A stretch of DNA of 64,000 bases from Abiotrophia sp938010525 (GCF_938010525.1 NZ_CALLVK010000017.1:10387-74386); one strand, 5' to 3'. Counted from the first letter of the stretch, positions 9,063-17,340 are shown. Program-made: numbers and translations. Notes: a model not told the origin generated them from the letters alone.

Positions 9063-9145
9063 TGCGGAGAAAGGGATTTGAACCCTCACGTCCTATTGGA
9101 CACATGCGCCTGAAGCATGCGCGTCTGCCGTTCCGCCATCTCCGC
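9063..9145 (-). tRNA. tRNA-Leu (anticodon CAG)
   Basis: Read on the minus strand the cloverleaf is clear: acceptor stem GCGGAGA pairs with TCTCCGC, the D-arm region contains GGCGGAACGGCAGACGC, the anticodon stem CATGC/GCATG encloses loop TTCAGGC (anticodon CAG, decoding CTG), a long variable arm GTCCAATAGGAC marks a class II tRNA, and the T arm contains GGTTCAAATCC. The discriminator is A and no CCA is encoded. The two classes with long variable arms besides Leu (Ser, Tyr) are excluded by the anticodon. Confidence 0.95.
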
Positions 9146-9224
9146 TTAATACAAAATGTATTATACTACATTTTGCTGAAAAAGGGAATGACAAAGGCCT
9201 AAAAGCGTTTAAGTTTTTACTGGA

Positions 9225-10049
9225 CTAGAGGCTAACTCCCATAAAGTCACGAATGATGGGAACCAGACCATCTTGGTCGTTGGAGAGGGTAATATGGTCG
9301 GCTGCTTCCTTAAGCAGTGGGGTGGCATTAGCCATGGCAACGCCCAAACCGGCTGTCTCAATCATGGTCAAGTCGTTATTCCCATCGCCGCAGGCAATAA
9401 CCTGGTCTAGGGTTAAACCAAGGTGTTGGCAGAGGACTTTAATGGCTTGGCCTTTGGAGACTTGATGGTGGACGAACTCCAGGAAATAAGGCTTAGAGGT
9501 GGTGGCATAGGTTAAATCGCCGAAGCGTCCCTTCAATTCAGCATCTGCAGCTGTCACTAGGTCTGGGTCACCAACTCCAATGAATTTCATCCGGGCTTTA
9601 GTTAGTTGAGACAGGTTGGCGATGGCCTCCGAATCATAACGGTCGGGAATACCTGTTAATTGACTTTCAATGTGGCTATAGTCATTGGGCTTATCCATGA
9701 CCACGTACTCGTCGATATAGGTTAGGACAGTCAGCCCCTTAGCTTGAATATATTGGACAATGTCATCTTGAGCGTCCGCTTCTAGGCGTTGGCTGAAGAG
9801 TTCCTGGCCATCCGCCATACTGGTGATGGCGGCGCCATTGAAGGAAATGATGTAAGAATTGAAATGGTCTAATTTCAGCTGCTTAGCCGTTTCAATCATA
9901 GAAGGGGTTGGTCGGCCGCTAGCTAGCACGACTTTCTTGCCTTGTTCCTGAGCCTTCATCAAGGCCTGGTAGGTGGCATCAGAGATTGTGTTCTTGCTGG
10001 TCATCAAAGTATCGTCAATATCTAAGACCAGCATTTGATAATCTGTCAT
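9225..10049 (-). CDS. Cof-type HAD family phosphatase
   Basis: A 274-residue HAD-superfamily hydrolase of the Cof/IIB subfamily, which dephosphorylates small phosphorylated metabolites; the real substrate cannot be read from sequence. Motif I is LDIDDTL near residue 10, motif II lies in VLASGRP, motif III lysine in HHQVSKGQAI, and motif IV is ACGDGNNDLTMI. The variable cap domain between motifs II and III (about residues 85-190) has the C2B character. The ATG has AAGGAG 7 bases upstream and a near-consensus promoter. It is monocistronic on the minus strand. Confidence 0.9.
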   Translation of the reverse strand: MTDYQMLVLDIDDTLMTSKNTISDATYQALMKAQEQGKKVVLASGRPTPSMIETAKQLKLDHFNSYIISFNGAAITSMADGQELFSQRLEADAQDDIVQYIQAKGLTVLTYIDEYVVMDKPNDYSHIESQLTGIPDRYDSEAIANLSQLTKARMKFIGVGDPDLVTAADAELKGRFGDLTYATTSKPYFLEFVHHQVSKGQAIKVLCQHLGLTLDQVIACGDGNNDLTMIETAGLGVAMANATPLLKEAADHITLSNDQDGLVPIIRDFMGVSL

Positions 10050-10080
10050 AAGTGGACTCCTTAATCAATTTGCTAGATTT

Positions 10081-10109
10081 ATTGTATCGAAAAGCCTAGA
10101 AAATGACAA
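10081..10109 (-). promoter_or_regulatory. Promoter of the Cof-type phosphatase gene
   Basis: On the minus strand TTGTCA, a 17-bp spacer and TACAAT form a near-consensus sigma-A promoter about 30 bp upstream of the start codon. Confidence 0.75.
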
Positions 10110-10182
10110 CTATCTGAGTTACAATTAATAGGTTAATGCTAGTACCAGACAGGTGCTAAGGAGGCAGGAGGCAGGAGACTAG

Positions 10183-11109
10183 ATGCAAGAATTAGCAATT
10201 ATTGCCCACCAAGGGGCAGGCGGTGGCCAAGGAGGTAAAGTCTTGGAGGAGACTCTGGCAGCCCTGAACAAACGCCAAATAGCGCCTAAAGTCTATATTA
10301 GCACCTATACTGGACACAGTCAGCTTTTGGCTCAGCAATTGGCCCAGGAGCCGGTCATTGCGGTTATTGGGGGTGACGGTACTCTGCACGAAGTTGTGGC
10401 TAGTCTAGCTGGACAATCACAGCCACCTGCTATTCTCTATTTGCCGGCTGGACGTGGTAATGACTTTGCTAGGGCTTGGCAAGCTAAACGGAAGCTAGCT
10501 CAAGCCTTAGATCAATTGCAGGCAGGTAACCGACTTCAAGTGCCGATTCTGCGTTTGCAAGATCAGGTCAGTGGACAAATTAGCTATGGGATTAATAGCC
10601 TAGGGATAGGTTTTGATGCCATGGTTAATCAGCAATCCAAGGCTTTAAGACTGGGGCGTCTATTAGCAAAGTGGCATTTGGGCAAGTTGTCCTACCTAGT
10701 GGCTGTTTTTGCTAGCTTACCTAAATTAGAGGCTTTTGAGGTTAGCCTCAGCCTTGATGGTCAGCCAGTTCAAGTGGTGTCTGACTGCTATCTCTTCAGT
10801 GTACTCAAGAATCCTTATATGGGTGGGGGCATAAAATTAGATAATCTAGGCCAGGCTGGCAATCCAGAGATTAGTGTGATGGCCTTTCACAGTATCAAGG
10901 CTAGACATTTACCAGGCTTGATTTGGCGGGTCTTAGTCAGTCATAAGCAGGACCAATCGCCTCAAGTCAGTCGTTGGACCGGGCAAAAGCTTGATTTGGC
11001 TATTAAACAAGCCATTCTAGGTCAAGTAGATGGGGAGGTCCAGGAGGCGGCGCCACGTCAGCTGACCGTTGATTGGTTGACTTATCCATTTATCCTAGCA
11101 GAACCTTGA
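10183..11109 (+). CDS. Diacylglycerol kinase family lipid kinase (YegS/DgkB type)
   Basis: A 308-residue lipid kinase related to DgkB, which recycles diacylglycerol into phosphatidic acid at the membrane. The catalytic-domain signature GGDGTLHEVV is near residue 63 and PAGRGNDFAR near residue 88; GINSLGIGFDAMV and a C-terminal GQVDGE complete the family pattern. There are no membrane segments, as in soluble DgkB. The family also contains ceramide and sphingosine kinases and proteins of unknown substrate, so the lipid is inferred. It stands alone, with the alaS promoter overlapping its stop codon. Confidence 0.88.
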   Translation: MQELAIIAHQGAGGGQGGKVLEETLAALNKRQIAPKVYISTYTGHSQLLAQQLAQEPVIAVIGGDGTLHEVVASLAGQSQPPAILYLPAGRGNDFARAWQAKRKLAQALDQLQAGNRLQVPILRLQDQVSGQISYGINSLGIGFDAMVNQQSKALRLGRLLAKWHLGKLSYLVAVFASLPKLEAFEVSLSLDGQPVQVVSDCYLFSVLKNPYMGGGIKLDNLGQAGNPEISVMAFHSIKARHLPGLIWRVLVSHKQDQSPQVSRWTGQKLDLAIKQAILGQVDGEVQEAAPRQLTVDWLTYPFILAEP

Positions 11110-11135
11110 CTTTTAGGGGCTTTTAGCCGTATAAT
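11106..11135 (+). promoter_or_regulatory. Promoter of the alaS T-box transcript
   Basis: TTGACT (11106-11111), an 18-bp spacer and a perfect TATAAT (11130-11135). The -35 overlaps the stop codon of the lipid kinase gene. Transcription would start near 11142, giving a ~230-nt leader. Confidence 0.8.
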
Positions 11136-11141
11136 GGTAGA

Positions 11142-11353
11142 GGTATAAGGCTATGTTGAACCCAGCCTCAGAGAGACTTCATATGGTGGAAGAAGTCACG
11201 GGTATCAATGCTCCCTTAGGTCTTCCTAGTGGCAACATTAGCGTAGGATTGGCGTTAACAATCATTAGAGATGTAATGAAGCAGATTCGTTATAAGCAAG
11301 GTGGTACCGCGACTTATCGCCCTTGCATGTAATGAGTGTGTTTTTTATTTTTT
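11142..11353 (+). promoter_or_regulatory. T-box riboswitch leader of alaS
   Basis: The leader contains the invariant T-box core AAGGTGGTACCGCG (11298-11311). The exposed TGGT would pair with an ACCA acceptor end, matching the A discriminator of tRNA-Ala. Upstream are the AG-rich AGAGAG element and a stem GACTTC/GAAGTC typical of the Stem I distal end, then a possible GCT specifier codon near 11210-11212. The terminator conformer would pair GCAAGG (11296-11301) with CCTTGC (11321-11326) around GCGA/TCGC. The T run begins 14 nt past the stem, further than usual. T-boxes let uncharged tRNA switch on the synthetase gene. Confidence 0.85.
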
Positions 11354-11374
11354 AGAAAAAGGAGTTCATCGTAT

Positions 11375-14020
11375 ATGAAGCAATTGACGAGTGCGCAAAT
11401 TCGCCAAATGTATCTTGATTTTTTCGCAGAGAAGCAACACCAAATTATTCCAAGTGCCTCTTTGATTCCGGTCAATGACCCAACCCTCTTGTGGATCAAC
11501 GCCGGTGTGGCACCCCTTAAAAAATACTTCGACGGGACGGAAGTGCCAGACAACCGTCGTTTGGCTAACGTGCAAAAATGTATCCGAACCAATGATATTG
11601 AGAACGTAGGTTACACTGCCCGCCACCATACCCTCTTCGAAATGCTGGGAAACTGGTCTATCGGCGATTACTTCAAGAAAGAAGTCATCGCTTGGGCCTG
11701 GGAATTCTTAACGAGCGAGCGTTGGTTAGGCTTTGAAGCAGATAAGCTATTTGCCACCTACTATCCAGATGACAAGGAAACACCCGAAATCTGGAAACAA
11801 CAACCAGGTTTTATTGCTGATCACTTGGTGGCAGTAGCAGATAACTTCTGGGATATCGGGGCTGGCCCATGTGGTCCGGATACTGAGATTTTCTACGATC
11901 GTGGCCAAGAATTTAATAACTTGGAAGCAGACGACCCTGAAAACTACCCTGGTGGTGAGAATGAGCGTTGGTTGGAAATCTGGAACTTAGTTTTCTCTGA
12001 GTTCAACCATTTACCAGATGACACCTATCAACCACTTCCTAACAAGAACGTCGATACCGGGATGGGGTTGGAACGGGTAGTCTCTGTCATTCAAAATGCC
12101 AAAACCAACTATGAGACAGACCTCTTCGTGCCAATTATTCAAGCCATTGAAAAAGTCTCTGGTGTAGACTTTGCCTCAGCTGGTGACAAACAAGTCAGCT
12201 TCAAGGTCATTGCTGACCACATTCGCGCGGTGTCCTTCGCGATTAGCGATGGGGCACTACCATCCAATGAAGGGCGTGGCTATATCCTACGTCGTCTCAT
12301 TCGTCGTAGTGTCATGCATGGTCGAAAATTGGGGATTAGCCGTAGCTTCTTAAGTGAATTAGTCCCTGTTATTGCGGACATTATGGGGGCTTACTACCAA
12401 GAATTAAGAGAGCAATTAGCCTTCGTTCAAAAGGTTATCTTAAATGAAGAAGAGCGATTCCACGAAACTATTGAAGGTGGGGAAGCTCATCTGAATGACT
12501 TGATGGCTAGCCTCAAAGCTGAGGGCAAGACCGTGGTTCCGGGTGCGCAAGCCTTCCAACTCTATGATACTTTTGGTTTCCCACTGGAGTTAACCGTTGA
12601 ATTGGCTGATAGCCAAGGCTTCACAGTCGATCAAGAAGGTTTTGAGACGGAAATGGAAGCCCAACGTCAACGGGCTCGCGCGGCTCGTTCTAAGGAAGAG
12701 AGTATGCAAGTCCAAAGCGACCTCTTACAAAACATTACCGATGCCTTTGATTTCGTGGGTTACGAAACGCTCGTCACCAACGCGACCATCAAGGCGATTG
12801 TGCTGGATGAAGCCAAGGTAGATCAGTTGCCAGCTAATCAAGAAGGTTGGGTATTCTTCAACCGTAGTCCTTTCTATGCTGAAATGGGTGGGCAAGTAGC
12901 TGACTCTGGGATTATCCTAGATGGCGATCAAGAAGTGGGCCAAGTCTTAGATGTTAAGAAAGCACCTCAAGGTCAGTTTATGCACCGTATCAAAACGGGC
13001 CATATGCCATTGACTGTCGGTCAATCCTATACCTTAGAAGTGGATCGTGCAGCGCGTCTGAAGACCAACCAAAATCATACTGCAACCCACCTCTTACACC
13101 GTGCCTTGAAGGTTGTTTTGGGTAGCCATGCCAACCAAGCGGGCTCTTACGTTGGGCCAGATCGCTTACGTTTTGACTTCTCTCACTTTGGTAAAGTAAC
13201 GCCTGAGGAGCTCAAGCAGATTGAAGCCTTTGTCAACCAATGGATTGCCAACTCTGCTAATGTGGATATCGCTGAAATGTCCATTGAAGATGCTAAAGCA
13301 ACAGGTGCTATGGCTCTCTTTGGGGAAAAATATGGTGATGTTGTACGGGTTGTTAATATTGCAGGCGAATCTATCGAGTTGTGTGGTGGGACCCATGTGA
13401 ACAACACCAATGAGATTGGCACCTTCAAACTCCTAGCTGAGTCTGGGATTGGGGCCGGGATTCGCCGGATTGAAGCCTTGACTGGTCAAGCTGCTGTTGC
13501 GGATTATCAGGCTCAAGCTGATCTCCTCCAAGAAGTGCAAAATCATCTCAAAGTGGCTCAAGCTAGCCAACTCTTACCACGTTTAGAGCAATTGCAAGAA
13601 GAACTCCGTCAAGCGCAAGCTCAGGTAGAATCGCTCAACGCAAAATTACTTCAAGCTGAAGCGGGCAAAGTCTTCCAAGATGTACAAAATGTTGGAGATG
13701 TGACTTATGTAGCCATTAACTTAGGTAATCAATCTGTTGATGGGATGCGTCAAATGGCTGACATCTGGAAGAAAGAAGCACCATCTAACATCTTGGTCTT
13801 AGTTGCTAGCCAAGAGGAAAAAGTGAGCCTTATGGTCCAAGTGGACGAGCAAGGCTTGGCTGCTGGTCTTAAGGCTGGTAACCTGATCAAGCCATTAGCG
13901 GCAATTGTCGGCGGTGGCGGTGGTGGTAAGCCACAAATGGCTCAAGCCGGTGGTAAGAAACCAGAAGCGATTCCAGAATTATTGGCGCAAGTCAGCACCA
14001 TCATTAGCGAACAATTGTAG
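11375..14020 (+). CDS. alaS: Alanine--tRNA ligase
   Basis: Charges tRNA-Ala with alanine. Domains in order: class II catalytic core (MYLDFFAEKQHQIIPSASL, RHHTLFEMLGNWSIGDYFKKE), the tRNA-recognition region, an editing domain with zinc/hydrolytic motifs HTATHLLH (near residue 567) and CGGTH (near 669), a coiled coil (about 705-760) and the C-terminal C-Ala/DHHA1 domain with GGGGGGKPQMAQAGG. The start is the ATG at 11375 with AAGGAG ten bases upstream, giving 881 residues; an in-frame GTG at 11336 lies in the leader's terminator region. It heads the conserved alaS-ireB-ruvX-DUF1292 group. Confidence 0.97.
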   Translation: MKQLTSAQIRQMYLDFFAEKQHQIIPSASLIPVNDPTLLWINAGVAPLKKYFDGTEVPDNRRLANVQKCIRTNDIENVGYTARHHTLFEMLGNWSIGDYFKKEVIAWAWEFLTSERWLGFEADKLFATYYPDDKETPEIWKQQPGFIADHLVAVADNFWDIGAGPCGPDTEIFYDRGQEFNNLEADDPENYPGGENERWLEIWNLVFSEFNHLPDDTYQPLPNKNVDTGMGLERVVSVIQNAKTNYETDLFVPIIQAIEKVSGVDFASAGDKQVSFKVIADHIRAVSFAISDGALPSNEGRGYILRRLIRRSVMHGRKLGISRSFLSELVPVIADIMGAYYQELREQLAFVQKVILNEEERFHETIEGGEAHLNDLMASLKAEGKTVVPGAQAFQLYDTFGFPLELTVELADSQGFTVDQEGFETEMEAQRQRARAARSKEESMQVQSDLLQNITDAFDFVGYETLVTNATIKAIVLDEAKVDQLPANQEGWVFFNRSPFYAEMGGQVADSGIILDGDQEVGQVLDVKKAPQGQFMHRIKTGHMPLTVGQSYTLEVDRAARLKTNQNHTATHLLHRALKVVLGSHANQAGSYVGPDRLRFDFSHFGKVTPEELKQIEAFVNQWIANSANVDIAEMSIEDAKATGAMALFGEKYGDVVRVVNIAGESIELCGGTHVNNTNEIGTFKLLAESGIGAGIRRIEALTGQAAVADYQAQADLLQEVQNHLKVAQASQLLPRLEQLQEELRQAQAQVESLNAKLLQAEAGKVFQDVQNVGDVTYVAINLGNQSVDGMRQMADIWKKEAPSNILVLVASQEEKVSLMVQVDEQGLAAGLKAGNLIKPLAAIVGGGGGGKPQMAQAGGKKPEAIPELLAQVSTIISEQL

Positions 14021-14057
14021 GCTTTTTTGCCGGAATTGTTGCAAAAAGGTTCCAATC

Positions 14058-14077
14058 TTGTACAGAGTCATGTACAA
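14058..14077 (+). repeat. Inverted repeat TTGTAC-N8-GTACAA upstream of ireB
   Basis: A 6-bp perfect inverted repeat separated by 8 bases lies between alaS and ireB and overlaps a TACAAT -10-like sequence (14073-14078). With a 3-nt bulge the arms extend (AATCTT / AAGATT). It could be an operator or a weak hairpin; no T run follows. Confidence 0.35.
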
Positions 14078-14106
14078 TAAGATTAAACGAGAGGATTGGT
14101 GATAGT

Positions 14107-14364
14107 ATGCAATCATTAGATGAAACCATCTTATTTAGCTTAGATGATCTCAATAAGCAGACCATTCGCGAAGTACTAGAGATTGTATTTAGCGCCCTAG
14201 AAGAAAAAGGGTATGATGCAACCAACCAGATTGTGGGTTATCTCTTGTCAGGAGACCCAGCTTATATTCCACGCCATCGTGACGCTAGAAACTTAATTCG
14301 TCGTTATGAGCGCGATGAAATTGTGGAAGCCTTAGTCCGCTACTATGTTAAAGGAAATCGCTAA
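14107..14364 (+). CDS. ireB: IreB family regulatory phosphoprotein (UPF0297/DUF965)
   Basis: An 85-residue cytoplasmic protein with the diagnostic IreB sequence (LDETILFSLDDLNKQTIREV at the N-terminus, GYLLSGDPAYIPRHRDARN in the middle). In Enterococcus faecalis IreB is a substrate of the PASTA kinase IreK and modulates cephalosporin resistance. The N-terminal threonine and serine residues here are candidate phosphorylation sites, and the matching kinase and phosphatase are encoded further along this window (42476-44455 and 41718-42485). The position between alaS and ruvX is conserved across Firmicutes; ruvX begins 3 bases after the stop. Confidence 0.94.
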   Translation: MQSLDETILFSLDDLNKQTIREVLEIVFSALEEKGYDATNQIVGYLLSGDPAYIPRHRDARNLIRRYERDEIVEALVRYYVKGNR

Positions 14365-14367
14365 ACC

Positions 14368-14796
14368 ATGTATAAACGTATTATGGGCTTGGACGTAGGA
14401 TCTAAGACAGTAGGAGTGGCTGTTAGCGACTTAATGGGCTGGACCGCACAAGGTCTTGAGACTATTCGTATTGACGAAGTAGTAGGGGACTTAGGTTATG
14501 ACCGTCTACTGGAACTTATTGACCAACATCAGGTTAAGGAACTTGTCATTGGTTTACCTAAGAATATGAACAATAGCCTGGGTCCCAGAGCTGAGGCCTC
14601 AATGGCCTATGGAGAGGGAATTAGTAAGTTAAGACCTGACCTGGCTATCCACTATCAGGATGAACGCCTTACCACTTCGCAAGCAGAACGTATGCTTGTG
14701 ACGGAGGGCAATGTCAGCCGCAAGAAACGCAAGCAAGTCATTGATAAGCTGGCAGCGGTCATTATCCTACAGAATTATTTAGACCGTATTAATTAA
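14368..14796 (+). CDS. ruvX: Holliday junction resolvase-like protein / pre-16S rRNA nuclease
   Basis: A 142-residue YqgF-family RNase H-fold nuclease, shown in other bacteria to process pre-16S rRNA ends and formerly called a putative Holliday junction resolvase. The opening GLDVGSKTVGVAVSD carries the first catalytic aspartate, VIGLPKNMNN marks the second strand and HYQDERLTTSQAE the third acidic site. It is tightly spaced with ireB upstream and the DUF1292 gene downstream, the usual alaS-ireB-yqgF-yrzB order. Confidence 0.94.
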   Translation: MYKRIMGLDVGSKTVGVAVSDLMGWTAQGLETIRIDEVVGDLGYDRLLELIDQHQVKELVIGLPKNMNNSLGPRAEASMAYGEGISKLRPDLAIHYQDERLTTSQAERMLVTEGNVSRKKRKQVIDKLAAVIILQNYLDRIN

Positions 14797-14812
14797 GGAA
14801 GGGGGCATAGCT

Positions 14813-15139
14813 ATGCCACACGAACACGACCACCATCACGATCATGATCATCATCATGAACACGACCACCACGAACATATTACCATTGTGGATGAGAACG
14901 GAAATGAGGCTTTATACGAAATTCTCTTTACCTTCGAATCAGAAGATTATGATAAGAACTACGTCATTCTCTACCCAGCGGGTGCTATTGACGATGAGGA
15001 CGTAGAACTTCAAGCTTACTCATTTACGGAAGGCGAGGACGGACAGTCCGGTGAATTATTGCCAATCGAAGATGAGAAAGAATGGGATATGGTTGAGGAA
15101 GTCCTCAATACCTTCTTAGACGAAGAAGGCAATTTCTAA
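14813..15139 (+). CDS. DUF1292 family protein with histidine-rich N-terminus
   Basis: A 108-residue acidic cytoplasmic protein. Residues 25-108 match the DUF1292/YrzB family (HITIVDENGNEALYEILFTF, YVILYPAG), whose function is not established. The first ~23 residues are an unusual run of alternating His, Asp and Glu, with about 13 histidines, and could bind Zn, Ni or Cu ions. It is the last gene of the ireB-ruvX group, has AAGGAAGGGGG about 7 bases upstream, and is closed by a terminator. Confidence 0.9.
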   Translation: MPHEHDHHHDHDHHHEHDHHEHITIVDENGNEALYEILFTFESEDYDKNYVILYPAGAIDDEDVELQAYSFTEGEDGQSGELLPIEDEKEWDMVEEVLNTFLDEEGNF

Positions 15140-15146
15140 GCTAGTA

Positions 15147-15189
15147 AAAACCTGGGAGTTTGAATATGACTCCCAGGTTTTATTTTTGT
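15147..15189 (+). terminator. Intrinsic terminator of the alaS-ireB-ruvX group
   Basis: CCTGGGAGT and ACTCCCAGG form a perfect 9-bp stem (13 with flanking A/T pairs) around a 9-nt loop, followed by a T-rich tail. Confidence 0.9.
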
Positions 15190-15209
15190 TTTTATCTAGG
15201 AGGCTAAAG

Positions 15210-15269
15210 ATGAATAGAAATAGGTTTAGTTTTATAGTGCGAGTCTTTAACCGACTTGTAAAGGGATAA
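15210..15269 (+). CDS. Possible small ORF, 19-residue cationic peptide
   Basis: An ATG with a perfect AGGAGG six bases upstream opens a 19-codon frame encoding MNRNRFSFIVRVFNRLVKG, ending in TAA. The peptide has four Arg, one Lys and no acidic residue, with hydrophobic residues between, so it could form an amphipathic cationic helix. It sits in the gap between the DUF1292 terminator and the mltG promoter, with no convincing promoter of its own. It may equally be a chance frame; expression evidence would be decisive. Confidence 0.2.
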   Translation: MNRNRFSFIVRVFNRLVKG

Positions 15270-15292
15270 TAATGGCTATTTAACAGAAAAAT

Positions 15293-15301
15293 TGATATAA
15301 T
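15293..15301 (+). promoter_or_regulatory. Extended -10 promoter of mltG-udk
   Basis: TGATATAAT is a perfect extended -10 element, 45 bp upstream of the mltG start. The region 17 bp upstream gives no good -35. Confidence 0.6.
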
Positions 15302-15346
15302 GCATAAGATATATTGAATCTATCACATAGCGAAGGAGGTTCCTCA

Positions 15347-16522
15347 GTGAAAGTAGATTGGGACAAAGTCAAACAAGATGCGGAACTTAAGGAAGATCAT
15401 CAGGTAAAAGAAGAATTGATGACCCAACGCATCGTCAAATACATTATCTTAGGACTAGTTGCCTTGGCCTTAGTTGTAGGTTTAGGTTGCTTCTGGTACT
15501 ATAACGATTCCCTAAAGGCGGTCAACCACCAAAAGACAGAGACCGTGCAAGTGACCATTCCGATTGGTTCTAGCAGTAAGGACATCGCGCGTTTACTTAA
15601 GTCTCAAGGCTTGATTAAGAATGCCGATATCTTTAGCTTCTATATGAAGGCCAAAAGTGTCAATGGTCTCCAAGCAGGTCACTATGACTTAAGTCCTTCC
15701 ATGGATGCCGATACCATCATTGCAACCCTTCAAAAGGGTGGTAAACCGATTGAAGTCGATGTGGATACCAAGCTAACCGTTGTTGAAGGTATGCAACTGG
15801 AACAAATTGCCCAAATGGTGGAAGAAAACACCCCGATTAAGGCAGCTGATTTCTTAGCAACTGCTAATGATGCTAGCTTCATCGAAGAGTTAAAATCTCA
15901 ATATCCGAGCTTAATTTCAGGTTTGGATGGGGTAGAAGGGCTCAAATATAAGTTAGAAGGTTACCTCTATCCGGCAACCTATGACTATATCGCCGGTACC
16001 AATGTTAAAGACCTGATTAAACAAATGGTCGGCAAGATGAATCTTGAATACCAAAAACTCAAGGAAGATATGGGCAATACTAGCTTAAGTTTCCATCAAA
16101 TCTTGACCTTAGCTTCTATCATAGAGAAGGAAGGGGTCACAGATGAAGATCGCAAGCTCATTTCAGGTGTCTTCTATAACCGTATGAACAACGATATGCC
16201 ACTACAATCTGATATTACGGTCCTCTATGCCTTAGGTGAACACAAGGAACTGGTGACCATTAAGGATACTGAAGTGGACTCACCATACAACTTGTATAAG
16301 CACACGGGCTTAGGACCAGGGCCCTACAATAGCCCAAGTTTGAGCGCCATTCAGGCTGCCATCTACCCAACAGCCTCAGACTACTTCTACTTTGTCGCGG
16401 ATATCGAGACCGGGAATGTCTACTATGCGACAACCTTGGAAGAACATGAAGCTCTAGTTGCTAAGTATGTCAATAAGAATAGCAGTCAAGAATCAAGCCT
16501 ATCATCAAGCGAAACAGAATAA
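15347..16522 (+). CDS. mltG: Endolytic transglycosylase MltG
   Basis: Cleaves nascent peptidoglycan glycan strands at the outer face of the membrane, setting their length. A short cytoplasmic N-terminus precedes one membrane helix (VKYIILGLVALALVVGLGCF, about residues 27-49). Next come a LysM-like subdomain (IPIGSSSKDIARLLKSQGLI) and the YceG catalytic domain with LASIIEKEG near residue 255-262, whose glutamate is catalytic, and GPGPYNSPS. The start is the GTG at 15347, with AAGGAGG 8 bases upstream, giving 391 residues; an upstream in-frame ATG would include the ribosome-binding site. The C-terminus is serine-rich. udk follows 23 bases downstream. Confidence 0.95.
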   Translation: MKVDWDKVKQDAELKEDHQVKEELMTQRIVKYIILGLVALALVVGLGCFWYYNDSLKAVNHQKTETVQVTIPIGSSSKDIARLLKSQGLIKNADIFSFYMKAKSVNGLQAGHYDLSPSMDADTIIATLQKGGKPIEVDVDTKLTVVEGMQLEQIAQMVEENTPIKAADFLATANDASFIEELKSQYPSLISGLDGVEGLKYKLEGYLYPATYDYIAGTNVKDLIKQMVGKMNLEYQKLKEDMGNTSLSFHQILTLASIIEKEGVTDEDRKLISGVFYNRMNNDMPLQSDITVLYALGEHKELVTIKDTEVDSPYNLYKHTGLGPGPYNSPSLSAIQAAIYPTASDYFYFVADIETGNVYYATTLEEHEALVAKYVNKNSSQESSLSSSETE

Positions 16523-16545
16523 GAATAGAATGAGGGGAAAATAGT

Positions 16546-17196
16546 ATGTCAAATCGTCCGATTGTAATTGGCGTAACCGGGGGTTCCGGAAGTGGAAAAT
16601 CCAGTGTCAGCATGAAGCTCATGGAGATTTTCGCCGATTTATCTGTCATGATGCTCCAGCATGACTTCTACTATAAGGACCAATCTCACCTGCCTTTTGA
16701 AGAAAGACTTAAAACCAACTATGACCATCCATTGGCTTTTGACACGGATTTATTCGTGGCCGATCTTAATCGTCTCTTAGAGGGGCAAGCCATCGATAAG
16801 CCGGTTTATGACTTTGCCAACCACACGCGTAGCAGTGAGGTCATTCATCAAGAATCCAAGGATGTTATCATTGTGGAGGGGATTCTCATTCTGGAAGATC
16901 CGCGCTTACGTGACTTAATGGATATCAAGGTCTATGTTGATACCGATGACGATATTCGATTGGCTCGCCGGATTCTCCGCGATATTAAAGAACGTGGCCG
17001 TTCAGTAGAGTCGGTTATCAACCAATATGTGGACGTAGTTAAGCCAATGCACCACCAATTCATTGAGCCAACCAAACGTTACGCTGATATTATTGTCCCA
17101 GAAGGGGGCTATAACCAAGTGGCGATTGACCTCTTGGCCACCAAGATTCATTCTATCCTACAAGGTAAGGCTCTCGAATCCTCACAAGAAGCCTAA
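16546..17196 (+). CDS. udk: Uridine kinase
   Basis: Phosphorylates uridine and cytidine in pyrimidine salvage. The 216-residue protein has Walker A GGSGSGKSS near residue 12, the substrate region DFYYKDQSHL and YDHPLAFD, and the VEGILIL strand with the lid segment RRILRDIKERGRS. It is cotranscribed with mltG. A greA promoter and a leader hairpin lie downstream. Confidence 0.96.
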   Translation: MSNRPIVIGVTGGSGSGKSSVSMKLMEIFADLSVMMLQHDFYYKDQSHLPFEERLKTNYDHPLAFDTDLFVADLNRLLEGQAIDKPVYDFANHTRSSEVIHQESKDVIIVEGILILEDPRLRDLMDIKVYVDTDDDIRLARRILRDIKERGRSVESVINQYVDVVKPMHHQFIEPTKRYADIIVPEGGYNQVAIDLLATKIHSILQGKALESSQEA

Positions 17197-17242
17197 GCAC
17201 AAGATGCTCTATAAATTTTTATGCCAAACTATCAGATTATGA

Positions 17243-17271
17243 TTGCTAAATGACCAAGATAGTGTTATATT
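17243..17271 (+). promoter_or_regulatory. Promoter of greA
   Basis: TTGCTA (17243-17248), a 17-bp spacer and TATATT (17266-17271). The start would lie near 17278, leaving a leader of about 115 nt before greA. Confidence 0.65.
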
Positions 17272-17296
17272 ATTTCTGTTCTGACAGAGGCAAGAC

Positions 17297-17340
17297 CGAG
17301 TGAGTTGGCTTAAGGCCAATTCGCTCGTGTTATTTTGTTT
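17297..17340 (+). terminator. Terminator-like hairpin inside the greA leader
   Basis: A 13-bp stem (CGAGTGAGTTGGC / GCCAATTCGCTCG, two G-U pairs) with a 5-nt loop is followed by GTGTTATTTTGTTTC. It lies after the greA promoter and before its coding region, so it can attenuate greA as well as stop readthrough from udk. Confidence 0.7.

Noticed and set aside
14021..14056. T-rich and A-rich arms (CTTTTTTGC / GCAAAAAGG) after alaS as a terminator
   Set aside because: The stem is almost entirely A-T pairs and is not followed by T; it is too weak to call.
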